The notes under the pieces are model-generated. The model was not told the DNA's origin and did no database searches. It worked only from the letters and a program-made list of their open reading frames with translations. The translations under genes and the position numbers were made by a program. DNA of 64,000 bases from Simmondsia chinensis. Its lineage: Eukaryota > Streptophyta > Magnoliopsida > Caryophyllales > Simmondsiaceae. Of the stretch, positions 9,863 through 22,866 are shown in pieces (positions within the stretch are counted from its first letter, which is position 1; every line of letters begins with the position of its first letter). Where the stretch lies: positions 124,001-188,000 of the forward strand of contig JAGTTD010000019.1 in the NCBI GenBank assembly GCA_018398585.1, written 5' to 3'.

Positions 9863-12800
9863 ATGGGAAGAGCTAGTGCTGCTGGGGTCCTGTCTGCCCT
9901 AGCCGCCGCAGCTACCATGGGCGTCGACACCGTTTACTCCGACGGTGGCTCTTTCAGATTCTCTCCGTTTTCGTCGTCGCCGCCGCTGCAGCCAAATGCG
10001 CCGCAGTCTCCGCCTAAAGCCGCCATGGAGCCCTCCCTGCCGTCAACTTCGCCCGTGGATGCGGAACCACTGCCGAAGCCTCGCAATGACAACCCGCGAA
10101 CCACAGCAGCTGGGTTTGACCCTGAAGCATTGGAGAGGGGTGCTAAGGCTTTGAGAGAGATTGCTAGCTCCTCCCACGCCAAAAAGGTCTTTTTTTTGTT
10201 TTGTCTAATTCGGTTTTACTGGTTGATGAAATTGGGATTCGGATGGGTACTCATTATTTGCCTTTGGCGGGGTGCCTGTTTTGTGTGGTATTTTGTTGTT
10301 CTCCTGTCTGGGGCTAGTACATATGTAGAGTATCAGTTGAGCTTGGCTATGTGCTTTATCATGTCGCCCTTGGCAATTTTTGTCAAAGAACCAATGATTT
10401 CAAAAGCTTTAGCTAATGTTTGAAGGTTAGGAAATGGTTTGTTCTCTAATATGTCTCTTCACATGAATGTCCATTGGGCTTAAAACATGAATATTGCACG
10501 AACCCACCTCTTATCTTGCGTTAAATTATAGTAATATTGAGGGAGGAAGCTGTAGAAATTCAAACTCATGACATCAATCATCTAGACTTTGATATTATAT
10601 CAAGGAACTAATTATCCCAAAGGATTAAGTTGATGGGTGAAAGTCCAAAAATGCTGTCGTACTCTAACATGCCCCCTCACATGAATGCCCATTGGGCTTG
10701 AAGCATGAATATTGCACATTCACAGTTCATATCTTCTATTAAAATTATAGCACTATTAAGAGTGGATATTGTAGGGATTTGAACTCATGATATGTCAGTC
10801 AACTAGGCTAAAAAACTATATTAAGGAGCTAGTTATCCCAAAAGCTCAAGCTAATGGGTGTAGGTCCAAGAATGGTATTTACTCTAACAATGTACTTGAT
10901 TTTGTCGCTAAAACAGATTGGAACCAAAATAAATGCCCATCGAATGATGGATTTTTATGCTTTTGTAGATCGACTTGATAGGAAGGGTTGATGCAGGCAG
11001 AAACGGTCTTTGTTTTGGTTATGTCAAATGGTGATTCCTGATGGATTTTCCCTTGTTGAAAATAAAAGAGTGATCGTCATGGGTTTGTTCTGTTCAGTAC
11101 TTACTAATGATAGCAGTTCTGTGTATGACTTTGGTGCAGGTGTTTGAAACAATCAAGAAGCAGGAAGAAACGCGTCAAGCAGACATCACAATGAAGGCAC
11201 AAGAGTTCAAGAAAATGCAAGCTGAAGCTGAGGCAGTAAGTAAACCTACAGAAATTTATGGGTGATTGAATTTCAATATTTTTGTGTCACTTTCACTATG
11301 CTTTAATGTTGCTTGGGTGTTTAAGGAAATGTAGTTTGTTGGGCTCTTATCTCATCGTATTTGTAACTCTTCTCCCTATGCCAAACTACGAAGCACCTTT
11401 ATGATGGCTTATATTTTTTGATACCGACAATCTTTGGAAGCCATTGATGAGCTATTTGAGAATCCTTCCTTGCTGTCTTATTGTTTGTGGCATTAAGTAT
11501 GGGCTGTTTTCTTGTATAGGATAAACAGAGGGTGATGTATGAAGAGCAGAAGAAGTTAAATCAGCAGCAGGCACAAATAAAATCCCAGATGGCTCGTTAT
11601 GAAGATGAATTGGCTAGGAAAAGGATGGCAGTCCGTAACTTGAATTATTCTGACATTATGCTATAGTGTAGTTTGTGGGACGAACACTGATTTTGTTTAA
11701 TTTGTAAACAGGCAGAGAATGAGAATCAAAGGGCAAGGAATCAGGAGCTTGTAAAACTGCAAGAAGAGTCGGCTATCAGACAAGAAACTGCTAGACGAGC
11801 AACAGAAGAACAGATACAAGCACAGCGTCGGCAAACGGAAAGAGAAAAGGCAGAGATAGAACGTGAGACGATCAGGGTTAAAGCTATGGCTGAAGCAGAG
11901 GGAAGAGCACATGAAGCAAAGTTGGCTGAAGAGGTCAATAGACGTATGCTTGTGGAGCGAGCAAACGCAGAGAGAGATAAATGGGTGGCAGCAATAAACA
12001 CCACGTTTGATCATATTGGAGGTATTACGTTGCATGTGAAACTTTGGGGTATTTTGACATGACATAAGTGGGAAAGAACCTTTCCGAACCCCATTTTGTT
12101 GTCCTCTTCTCTTATGTTTTTCCTTTGAGCGATGTATCAAACCCATTTGCCCTTTGAAACTGAGAAGAAGCTGGTGAAAGTAATCACATATCTGTTTCTT
12201 TTTAGTGCAACACTGTGAAAACTCTGGCATCTCTTATAAGATTTCTTTGCTTGTGTTTGATGATGTCACATAGTAGGTTATTTTTAAGCTTTTTGTGTTT
12301 TTTGAAAAACTAGGGAGAATATGCAGAAGTTAGCTGTGGTGTAAGCATCACCAGCCTGTGTGCTTCTGTATGGGGCATTACATTCTATCTGTTGCATTGT
12401 CATATATTGTGGATTTTATGTGCTGTTAGCTTATCGAGCAATAATGGAGTTTGAGAGCTTCATTAATGGAGTTCGTTTATTCTTGTATTGATGCACGCGT
12501 CCCCGTCACTTGCATACTACGCTGATTATTAAAATCTTGATCTGTAGATGATTTACCTTTCTGTAGGGGGTTTGCGAGCTATATTAACAGATCAAAATAA
12601 GCTTGTTGTCGCTGTCGGAGGGATCACGGCTCTTGCTGCAGGGATTTACACAACAAGGTATCAGTTCATTCATAATGTAGGAGAAAATTGACCATTTTTC
12701 AACGTTTTCTGGTGCTTCTTGTTCGAATGGAAGATTTGCATCTGGACTTGGTGCATTGCATTGAATGCCATGTTCCTAAGCATAATCTCTATAACATTGC

Positions 12801-15102
12801 AGAGAAGAACAGCTTCTATTGTTATATTAAAGTACTTGTCTTTCATGGCCAATGAGCTTTAAAATTTAAAGAGTGTTTTTTAAGGGGCAAAAACACTTTC
12901 TTTAGAAGGAATTAAACTTGGCTAAACAGGCACTGAAGCTCCTTCATCTTATGCAGGGAGGGTGCAAAGGTGGTGTGGAGCTATGTGGACAGAATATTGG
13001 GACAACCATCACTAATTAGGGAGTCGTCAAGAGGAAAATATCCATGGTCAGGAATTTTCTCCCGTGCCATGAGCACCCTACGCGCTACTAGTGGAGGATC
13101 TGCATCGAAAAATGGAAACGGGTTTGGTGATGTTATTTTACACCCTTCTCTTCAAAAGCGTATCCAGCAACTGTCTGCTGCAACTGCTAATACTAAATCA
13201 CATCAAGCGCCATTCCGGAATATGCTTTTCTATGGTCCTCCAGGAACTGGAAAAACAATGGCGGCTAGGGAGCTTGCTCGTAAATCTGTAAGACATCGCT
13301 ATCCTCTTCCTTGCCATATTCTGATCTAGTGGTCATAATCTTTTTGTTCCTGCGGCCATCCTTGTTGGGTGTGTGGGAGATCAACTATCAAGAAACCAAT
13401 TATCGTAAAACCTTAAACTAATGATTGAAGATCCAAGAATAGTTTCTTATTCTATCAATGCCCCCTCATGCCAATGTTCCTTGGGCATGAATCACAGATA
13501 CTGCACAAGCCTATTTCGTACTTTGTGCTTAAATTATGTTAATATAAAGAGTGAAGGCTATTGAAATTGGAATTCGTCACCTTCGGTTAACAGAGCTTTG
13601 ATACTAACTATTCCAAAAGCTGATGAGTAAAGGACAAAAAATAGTTCTATACTCCTAACACCAACCAAACTTTTTACAAGCAATATGCATAGCTTCCAAT
13701 TTTTATCCCGTACTTTTCTACTTAAGCTTGTGTAGTGGACTAGTGGTCATCAACGTTCACGTCTTTAGAATGCTAGAACCATTCTTTTTCTTTCACGAAC
13801 TTGGATCTCGGCCCATCTACTTGGAAACAGGTAAATTAGTTCATGTGAGCTTCTTGCTGGAGTCCTAAGGCATGAGGTATGGCTGTCAAAAGAAGTAATA
13901 CTTCATTAGCCGTATGTCGGGGTGAAGCTGTAGCCTGTGTGTTACTTCAAGTCTGTTCTCATTGGTGTTGTACTTTTGTGCTCAGGAGTCCAATTTTGCA
14001 CATCTTGCTTCAGAAAGCTTATGTGCAGTATGTATCTGTTTATTCATGGTTTCTCGCGTTACCAGGGGTTAGACTATGCTTTGATGACGGGTGGAGATGT
14101 GGCACCACTGGGATCACAAGCTGTTACAAAGATACACCAGTTGTTTGATTGGGCCAAGAAGTCTAAGAGGGGATTGTTGTTATTCATTGACGAAGCTGAT
14201 GCATTTCTGTGCGAGTGAGTTTTCATCTCTACCATTGCTAGAATTTGAAACAGCATTTAGGCTTTGTTTGTTTTGACGGATAGCATTTTCTATCATAATT
14301 CTATTGTTTCTTTGCATAACTTCATAATAATAATCACAATTACAGAAGATATTCTCCGTAACTTCCCTAACAAAAGGGAAAAACTTTTTCCCATCGACTT
14401 CTTAACGCATATACTCCGCTTCACCCTCAACTTGGTTAAGTATGAACCTTATATAAACTTTAAACTTAGAGTAAAAATATTTTCAAGAACGTCGTGAAGA
14501 AAAATTTTCGAAAATGTTTTATGTTAAACCAAAGAAAGTTCAGCTATCTTTGGGGCTATCTTTTTACTGTAACTGCCTTTATTTTCCACAGGCGAAACAA
14601 AACCTACATGAGTGAAGCTCAAAGAAGCGCACTCAACGCTCTTCTTTTCCGAACGGGTGACCAATCTAAGGACATAGTTCTTGCTCTCGCCACCAACCGA
14701 CCCGGTGATCTTGATTCAGCTGTAGGCGACCGTATCGACGAAGTCCTCGAGTTCCCTCTTCCCGGGGAAGATGAGAGGTTTAAGCTTCTAAAGCTCTATC
14801 TCGACAAGTACATTGCGCAGGCAGGATCAAGGAAGTCCGGGCTGTTCCAAAAGCAACAGCAGAAGATTGAGATAAAGGGATTGACAGACGACATATTAAG
14901 GGAGGCGGCTGCCAAGACCAAGGGTTTCTCGGGAAGAGAGATAGCAAAGCTGATGGCAAGCGTTCAGGCGGCTGTCTATGGAAGTGAAGACTGTGTGTTG
15001 AACCCGCAGTTGTTCAGGGAAGTTGTGGATTACAAGGTTGCAGAGCACCAGCAGAGAAGGAAGTTGGCAGCTACTGATGAACCCACCACCCGAAACAATT
15101 GA
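9863..15102 (+). CDS. ATAD3: ATAD3-type mitochondrial AAA ATPase
   Basis: Eight GT-AG exons, 9863-10186, 11140-11235, 11520-11630, 11712-12021, 12567-12657, 12957-13287, 14066-14214 and 14592-15102, join in frame to 640 residues, the usual plant length. The N-terminus (about 1-85) is Ser/Pro-rich. Residues about 90-275 are a charged coiled coil typical of the ATAD3 N-terminal domain ([17 protein letters not shown]). Residues about 290-310 form a hydrophobic membrane segment ([17 protein letters not shown]). The AAA module has Walker A GPPGTGKT (404-411), Walker [12 protein letters not shown] (about 458-468) and sensor-1 ATNRP (504-508), then an alpha lid. ATAD3 proteins sit in the inner mitochondrial membrane and link nucleoids and membrane contacts; the plant role is less clear. 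The ATG at 9863 was chosen because the upstream in-frame TTG has no family support. Exon 3 ends with GCA before a GTCCGT donor, giving RMAAENENQ. Introns 1 and 6 carry copies of one repeat. Probable poly(A) signal AATAAA lies near 15410. Confidence 0.96.
10436..10890 (+). repeat. Two tandem copies of a 220-bp repeat in ATAD3 intron 1
   Basis: The two units, about 10436-10660 and 10661-10890, share CTCTAA.ATG.C.C.TCACATGAATG, CCCATTGGGCTTGAAGCATG, AATATTGCAC and GGTCCAAGAATG. A third, more diverged unit lies in intron 6 (13395-13665). The wording is common in plant genomes. The class is unknown and may be LTR-derived. Confidence 0.65.
13395..13665 (+). repeat. Third copy of the ATAD3 intronic repeat
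   Basis: It contains GAAGATCCAAGAATAG, TCTATCAATGCCCCCTCATG, CTTGGGCATGAATCACAG and ACTGCACAAGCC in the same order as the units at 10436-10890. Confidence 0.55.
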
Positions 15103-15891
15103 TGCCTCTATCCTCCGATTTTTTTGAAAAATGTTTTTATCAGGGCAGCATGGTTATTTGTTAAGTTGATTTTGTGGTTATCATTCTCTATAAGTTTCAT
15201 TATTGCCTTAACAGCAACTCTTTGTTTTCCTTTAATTTTCCATACCAGATGATGTTTCTCATTATTTTTGCCCCAGGTGATGGGGAATTTTGGCAAGTTT
15301 TATATCCAGGTTAGGCTAAATTAAACAGGGTGGTCTTTAAATCTGCAGAAGAGTTGTTTCTACAAAATTCTTGCTAGTGATTATTGACCATATATTCAAA
15401 TTGTATGTGAAATAAATATTTACAGTACACAAAGCAAGTGTTTTTTTTCTCATTTTGCTTTCTTTTCGTTCCATCCAACTCTTGGTGCTACTGAAGGGAC
15501 TTGTAATAAGCTGATTCTATGTACTGTTATAATACTTAATGAAGCCCAATCAAGTTTTGTGAACCATCATCACATTGTTTGTATATTGTTCAAGAAGCCT
15601 TTTGTTACTAATTTGCTAGCCTTTATTTCCTTGCAACTCGGTTTTTGGTTTTTTACCTGTTTGCCTTATTGGGGAATTAAGATACCTACATTTTCTCCAT
15701 TTAGTATGATACTCAAAATCCAAAATGTTTAGATTACAACACTGTCATTTCAAATGGTTGCATCTGATGGTGAATGAGGTAAAAGCAATTGTCTCCATTT
15801 AACAAAACAAAATATCGTATTTTAGAGTAACAACCTTCCATGACAAACAAGGCATCTCTAGGACTCAGACGAGGGTTCTGTTTGGCAGATA

Positions 15892-16206
15892 TTACCACAT
15901 TGACTGAACCATATGGTAATTATCACATGACTTGTACATGTTCTCTAGAACAAAGAATACGTCATTACAGAGGGCAAACCCTTGAATATCGAAAGGGCTA
16001 TCTTTCTCAAAGTCAGCATCGTTACATGTCGGAGGCACATACATGATGTTAATCTTGGAGAATCTGATTAGAGTGGGACGTATGTGGGCATTCATGGTCG
16101 CCAAGTAACAATCGAAGGGTAACACACAAAGATGATCAGGAAGAGAATAATGCTTCCAACATAGTTCATTTTCATGTACCTCTATCAAAGATTCTCGAAT
16201 GGACAA
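15892..16206 (-). other. Unassigned 104-codon open stretch, probably relic coding DNA
   Basis: The minus-strand reading includes NELCWKHYSLPDHLCVLPFD and FDIQGFALCNDVFFVLENMY. The composition looks protein-like rather than random, but I do not recognise a family. The same strand and frame has stops on both sides and no clear splice partners. It could be a fragment of an F-box-like gene or a chance open frame. Confidence 0.2.
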
Positions 16207-17377
16207 CTAAAGATTGATGAACCAATGAGAGATGTATGCTGAGGCTAAATAAGAGGGATCTGAGCATCTTGACATGGACTACTGCTTCAGGTTTTCCCAA
16301 CGAGTTTTAAAGAAACTTGTGTACAAGGGGACAATGGAGTCAAAAACTATTGACGGGATTCGGTACTGCAAGGTATATAATCCATGAGCACTAATCTATG
16401 CACCAGCTGAGAAGACGTACCGGGTTGGATGTTCCACTGTGTGAGTATCAAAACTATGTTGGTGGACCAAAAATGAAATGTTGAAAGAATTATATGGAGG
16501 AGGAGCTCAACAGTTGGGGATTAATGGGGTTAAAATGACGAGGTAGACATTGAATGCAGCTGGTGGGACTCTTCAGCTTCAGTCACAGCCATTCTATTTC
16601 TTTTCTTGGAAATGACTGACTAATGGGCATTACGTTGGGTTTCGTACGCCAAAAGACAACATATTAACATAGTGACTAATGCAACTAATATCAACTTGTT
16701 TTTACCATCTGTTCATCTTCTCCATAGATTTCTATCAAGGATTCTATAGTTTTTGAAACCCAACATTTCATCTTTTGCTTATCCAACCTTGTTTAGTTAG
16801 TTGCTCACTTGACCTACCCGCGAGTTTCTGCTTCCAATTCTAATCTTAATATCACGTCCTTCCATTTCTATCAAACAATATAGTATGTTGATCTACTTGT
16901 ACTATAATCATTGTGTTCTTGAATTTGTCTTGTTTGTTTCTGTTGTTCTATCTTGAGAATGATTTTGTCATGCTGATTGCTATCCACTGTTAGATATTCA
17001 GAATGATTATTCTTAGTTTATTTCAGAAAGTTTGAGAGGATGTATTGGTTTCTATGCGTCATTAATTTCATCCAAATTACCCCAATAGTCACTTTGATTA
17101 TCTCAAATTAGGCTGCAATTCACTCAACTTGCGTCAAAAGCTGTTGAATTACATTGAGGAAAGAATAGAACAAAAATAGAAAATATTTCTCATCAAAACA
17201 AAGTTATCTTTTGTTTTTGTTTTTGGTTTTCTGTTAACTATTGTGAATATAGCTGTGGTATAGACTATAGTGAAGCCCACTGATTGTATGTGTAATGGGA
17301 TATCAGTTTTAAAGATTATGCTTCACGTTAGGGAAGAGGAAAACTCTGCTAATTAAGAACCCATTTGCTGTTATATT

Positions 17378-17581
17378 GTGCAGTTTGCTCGTTACGCTCT
17401 TGAGTTGCATTTCTGCCACTACCGAATCCCTTCAAAAGTGCGGCTCCATCGATGGGGATTTCACATACCATACACGATGTACAAGTTGCGTAGATCTGAA
17501 AACACAAGAAATATTCAACTCCCTGGTCTCCTTGTATACAAGTTTCTTGACAAACATATAAAGAAACCAAAAAGAAACTAG
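17378..17581 (+). other. Possible 3' terminal exon of an unidentified gene
   Basis: A pyrimidine-rich stretch ending TTGTGCAG at about 17380 precedes an open frame with a basic, aromatic-rich reading (CHYRIPSKVRLHRWGFHIPY, then MYKLRRSENT), ending at a stop at 17579-17581. No matching upstream exon was found and no family is recognised. Confidence 0.2.
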
Positions 17582-17693
17582 TATACTCATATATTACAGA
17601 ACTACTCATAATATGAGCTTTAACTCATTTATTCCTGAGTTGGGTCTGAGTCAAAAGGACTAATCCAAGCATAAAGGAGCTTAGCTAAGCCTC

Positions 17694-17928
17694 TGTTAGG
17701 CTCCAATGAGATTCATAGTAGAGATTCCTTGGATAATTGTTGTAATACCTAGCTCTACTGGATGCATTGATAGAAGAGTTAGTTACTTCTGTATTCTTGC
17801 ATTGTAAAGGATATCAATTTTGGATACAACCAATATTTCCTCTCTCCTCTTCCTTCTCCTCTCTTCTTCTTCTAAATTCTTCTTCATTCTCTGTTTTATT
17901 TCTCCTAGGGCTTGAATCGAGCTTATCA
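17694..17928 (+). repeat. 5' LTR of the gypsy element
   Basis: It starts TGTTAGGCTCCAATGAG and ends ATCGAGCTTATCA (TG...CA). It is near-identical to 25751-25993 except for a few substitutions and short indels, for example GAGTGAG at the 3' copy only. A pyrimidine-rich tract fills the last 80 bp. Confidence 0.93.
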
Positions 17929-17931
17929 ATT

Positions 17932-17943
17932 TGGTATCAGAGC
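17932..17943 (+). other. Primer binding site
   Basis: TGGTATCAGAGC, three bases after the 5' LTR, is complementary to the 3' end of initiator tRNA-Met, the usual primer of plant LTR retrotransposons. Confidence 0.9.
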
Positions 17944-17979
17944 TTCGTTCCTAATTCACCACGGCAATTGTGCTGTTGT

Positions 17980-20900
17980 ATGGGCAGAACAAGAAAACAG
18001 GCAAGTATGGATGATGCGCAACAACTTGAAAGCTCCCTAAAGAGTATGATTTCAGCTTCGATGGACTCAATGAAGGAAACTCTTATGGCTTCCCTGAAGG
18101 AGTCAATTCTAGCTTCAATGAAAGAGCCTTTGGATCTGTTAGCAGCAAGGAATGTACAGCATGATCAGGAACTGATTGGGTTGCGTGAATTTGTTGTAGG
18201 GGTGACCCTCCAACAGAATCAGTTGGTGGCTCAAATGCAAGAGAATCAGCAGTGGAAGGGTAATGCTGGTTCAAATGGGGTAAAAAGTGCTGGGTCCTCT
18301 CATTCATTCTTTCCAAAACTCACAAAATTAGAATTCCCTAAGTTCTGAGGTGAGGATATTAGGGGATGGCTTTATAAATGCGAACAATACTTCTCAGTGG
18401 ATCGCACTAATGAGGATAAAAGGGTGCAAATAGCATCAGTACACTTGGATGGAGAGGCATTGCAGTGGCATCAATCGTATATGAAGTCCAGGCCTAAAGA
18501 TAGTTGGCCAAATTGGGAAGAATATGTTCAGGAGGCAATAGCACAGTTCGATGAAGCAATATTTGATGACCCTTTGAGTGAGTTAAAGGCTCTAGTGTAG
18601 AATGAGGATGTAAGGCAGTACATGAAATGTTTTGATGCCCTACTAACCAGAGTATCTTTAACGGGAGCTCAGAAATTGAGTTTCTTCCTTGGTGGGTTGA
18701 ATCCCATGATTGCGGTTAAGGTAAGAATGTTTGCCCCCTTGACCCTTACACATGCATATACTCTTGCAAGATCAGAAGAATTTGCTATGAACTTGTCAAA
18801 CAATAAGCCTATTCTCACTTCAAAGGCCTTACCAATTCTACCTAACCCCAAGCAGACCTTAGTCACCGCCACGAATGAGATACCATTTGCCCAAAAAATG
18901 CCTAATACTTCCCAAAACTTCCAAAGAAATCCCAGGAAATACAACCATTTAACCCAAGTAGAAATGGAGGAAAAAAGAGCTAAGAATTTGTTCTTTTGGT
19001 GTGATGCAAGATTTACCCCGGGGCATAATTGCAGGAAAGCTAAAGCATATAGACTAGAAGTAATAAAAGAGGGTTATGGTGATGACATGATAGAAAAGGA
19101 TGTAGAGATTGATGAATTAGTTAGTCTGGACTCAGGGGATGATTTAGTACATATGTCAGTGCACGCCTTGACAGGGGTTCAATCTTATCAGACCTTGAGA
19201 GTAGTGGGTTATTCGAAGAAAAGGCCCATACAAATCTTGATAGATACAGGCAGTACACACAACTTCTTGGACCCAACAATGGCGAAACAGTTGAAGTGTG
19301 AGATAACTCCTACAACACCTCTTCCTGTGGCAATAGCTGATGGTACCCAGATTGATAGTGCAGCTCTGTATAAGGGCTTCGAATGGACCTTGCAAGGAAA
19401 TAGTTTCCGCTCAGAAATGAGGTTGTTATCATTGGGTGGTTGTGAAATGGTGCTTGGAGTACAGTGGTTAAGGGGATTGGGCAGGGTGATGTTTGATTTT
19501 GAAAAGTTAGTGATGGAATTCTCCTATAAAGAGAAGACAGTGAAGTTGCAAGGGCATATAGATCCCATTGGCTGTATGAGTCAAGGGGGTGAGCTGCACA
19601 AAATAATGAAGAAAACTTCTGCAGCACAACTATGCTCCTTGCAAATCTTGGTAATTTAGGTAGTTTCCTTTAACTCCCACCCTTCTGATAATTATGTGCC
19701 TTTGATGATGAACTATGCCATGTGTGGTAATTCCCATGAATCAGACCCTCAACTCAGAAAGTTAATAGATGAATTCAAGGACATATTTGAGGAGCCTAAG
19801 TCCCTACCTCCCCATCGACCTCATGACCACCAAATATATCTAAAAGAGAACACCCCACCCATAAATGTCAGGCCTTATAGATACCCTAACCTCCATAAGA
19901 ACGCAATTGAAAAAATGGTCATTGGCATCTGGTTTCATCCAACATAGCACCAGCCCATTTTCCTCTCCAATTGTCCTTGTTAATAAAAAGAATGGATCAC
20001 TTAGAATGTGTGTTGATTACAGGGAACTCAATAAACATACCATTAAAAATAAATTTCCCATCCCTATAATCTATGAACTCTTGGATGAATTACATGGAGC
20101 TTGCTATTTTTCCAAACTAGACCTTCGATTTGGATATTGCCAGATTAGGATGCACCCCAAAGATATTCCAAAAATTGCCTTTAGAACTCATGAAGGGCAC
20201 TACAAATTCTTGGTTATGCCATTTGGGCTAACCAATGCCCCCTCCACCTTTCAAAGCCTTATGAACGAAATCTTTAGACCTTCTTTGAGAAAACACATCA
20301 TTGTTTTCTTTGATGACATCTTGATTTACAGTCGTACATGGGAAGAACACATGTTGCATCTGAGAAACACATTCACCGTCTTAAGAAAAAACAACCTATA
20401 TGCCAAGATGAGCAAGTGTAGTTTTGGAGTTCGATAGATAGAGTACCTTGGTCACTTGATTTCAAAAGAAGGGGTCTTCACTAACCCTAGTAAGGTGGAG
20501 GTGATGATAGCCTGTGCCTCAAAATGTGAAACAATTAAGGGGATTTTTGGGGCTAACTGGGTACTACAGGAGGTTTATTAAACATTATAGCTTGATAGCC
20601 AGCCCACTCTTTGCCTTGCTCCAGAAAGATGCTTTCAAGTGGGTAGAGGAAGCACAATAGCCATTTGAGGAGCTTAAAAGGGTCATGTCTATAGCTCCAG
20701 TTCTGGTATTACCTGACTTTTCAGAGGATTTTGTAATTGAAACAGATGCATTAGGGTTTGGTATAGGGGCTGTCTTGATGCAGAGAGGACATCCCATCTC
20801 TTTTATCATTAAGTGCTTGGCTGCAAGACATCAAGTATTGTCCACGTATGAAAAAGAACTCTATGTTGTAGTGTTTGCAGTAGAAAAGTGGAGACCTTAC

Positions 20901-21754
20901 TTAATAGGAGCACTTTTCTGATTCTCACTGACCATTACAACCTCAAATACTTGTTGGAACAAAGAATTACCACCCCTACTCAGTGTAAGTTGTTACCCAA
21001 GTTGTTTGGGTATGACTATACTATATGTTACAAAAAGGGGAAAGAAAACAAGGCAGCAGATGCATTATCTCGAGTTACAAGTGGACACCTGATGACAATG
21101 TTTTCGTCCACTATCTCAATTGAAGTTATGGGGCAGGTAAAGGACAGTGTGTAGCAAGATGAGAACTTACAAAGGCTGATTATAGAGCTCAAACAAAATC
21201 CTGAGAAACACCCTCAGTACTTGATGGTCCTGGATCAATTATACAGGAAAGGGAGATTGGTTGTTGGCAGTAATCAACAATTACGAGAGTCATTGTTGGC
21301 AGTAATCAACTGGTATAATACCAATTATCACACAGCCGTAAAAATGACACCCTTTCAAGCTGTATATGGGGTGGAACCATCTCTACATATCACCTATGTG
21401 CAAGGTGACTCAGCCGTGGCTGCTGTAAATAAGATGATAAATGGCCGGGAGGCTACCATTAGATTGTTGAAGCACCATCTATTAAAGGCTCAGCAGAGGA
21501 TGAAGGGGCAGTATGATAAACACCACTCTGAGAGGGAGCTGCAAGTAGGTGATTGGGTTTACTTGAAACTCAAGCTTTATATGCAGCAATCTGTCCAAAG
21601 GAGGCATGGGAATAAACTGGCAGCAAAGTACTTTGGGCCATTTCAAGTCTTGGCTAAAGTAGGGAAGGTGGCTTATACATTAGACTTACCTCCCATTGCT
21701 AAGATACACAACACTTTTCATATATCCCTGCTAAAAAAGAGAGTGGGCAGAGGT
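17980..21754 (+). pseudogene. Degenerate gag-pol of the gypsy element
   Basis: Gag starts near 17980 and is broken by TGA at 18346-18348 and TAG at 18598-18600. The zinc knuckle near 19000 keeps WCDARFTPGHNC but lacks its first Cys. The protease has LIDTGSTHNFLD (about 19240). A stop follows at 19657, and a frame shift near 19917 precedes the RT, which has the catalytic FFDDIL box (about 20308) and CVDYRELN (about 20010). RNase H (about 20690-21090) carries a TAG at 20658-20660 and another frame break near 20918. The integrase core is missing: the reading jumps from [19 protein letters not shown] to [20 protein letters not shown] (21295-21370). The C-terminal part resumes with [11 protein letters not shown], where the nested element interrupts it. 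It continues as the chromodomain at 25513-25738. Confidence 0.88.
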
Positions 21755-21965
21755 AGGGGTGTAAATGAGCCGAGTCGAGCCGAGCACCATCATGTTCGAA
21801 CTCGAATTCAATAAACATTAACGAGTTCGAGTTCGAGCCGAGCTTTAAACGAGCTTTTAAATCTATGTTCGAACTCGGTTCGATAATGAACTATTATGTT
21901 CGAACTCGACTCGGCTCGGCTCGTTAACAAGCCAAGCTAAACGAGCTCATTTTTGTAATCGAGCC

Positions 21966-22866
21966 TGTTGGTGTTCTTCAAAGTCCTAAAACCAATTTCT
22001 GCGTAAATGTTACAAACCTCTCTTTATACATCACTTTACAAACAAAAAATCAGTAAAGAAATAAAGAAAGGGTAAGAGAAAATTACCAACTCCGAGCCTG
22101 ATAACTGCTATATCATCACGATCCCAGATCCTAAGCCGATCCGCCTTCGTGGTTCCGAGCACCGGCGAGTTACATCCCTTACCAGTTAAGTTTTGGCACC
22201 ATAAACCCCTAGGACAAACCCTAAAAACACCCCCAAAAGGTTGAAGATAAAAATGGAGGGGGAAGAGAGAGAGAGCCGGTGAAATATTAACTCAAAAATG
22301 AGCCCCTTTTTTTTCTCTTCAAACCCCTCTTTTTATATGCAAACGGTTGGTGATCCGTGTAAGGCTCACGGGAGTCGTTGGATCAGAAATACGAACGGCC
22401 CAGATGGGCTCAAAGAAACACACCCAGGTGCCCAGGATGGACGACACGTGGGGCACCCAGGTCCGTTGGATCATCAGCCAATCCAACGGATCAGAATTAG
22501 CCTCAAATTCCGCCACTCACGTGGCGACACGTGGCACAGAACAGGCGGGAAAACGAGAAGCTTCCTTGGAAAGCTTCGTGCAACTGTTTCCAAAAAAAAA
22601 GAAGGGCTAAATACTTAAATTAATTTATTATATTTACTTAATTTATTTTACTTAAATATAAAATCACATTATATTTAAATAAAATTCTCATTTATATTTA
22701 CTTAATTTATTTTACTTAAATATAAAATCACATTATATTTAAGTAAAACCCCATTTAAGTATTTTTATATTTTATCCACCAAAACCTGTTTGCGATTAAT
22801 AGCTTAGCTCTCTTGGGTCATTATAGTCGGACATAGTTTAGACTATTTAGAAACCATATTCCAACA
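21966..22866. mobile_element. Solo LTR inside the nested element
   Basis: The 901-bp unit begins TGTTGGTGTTC and ends ATTCCAACA. The perfect 5-bp duplication GAGCC flanks it at 21961-21965 and 22867-22871. No internal retroelement domain is present. A 50-bp AT-rich stretch is tandemly doubled at about 22630-22745. Open frames inside it are not genes. Confidence 0.85.

Larger units (their letters stand above)
15103..17693. other. Gap between the ATAD3 gene and the LTR retrotransposon
   Basis: The first 400-450 bp are the ATAD3 3' UTR and downstream region. The rest is AT-rich with two coding-like but unassigned stretches (15892-16206 minus, 17378-17581 plus). No complete gene could be built. 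Confidence 0.45.

Noticed and set aside
18083..19627. Minus-strand frames of 77-105 codons
   Set aside because: They are antisense shadows of the gypsy gag and protease.
22298..22618. Open frames of about 65-106 codons on both strands
   Set aside because: They lie inside a solo LTR with a matching 5-bp TSD, have no family-like content and overlap each other in several frames.
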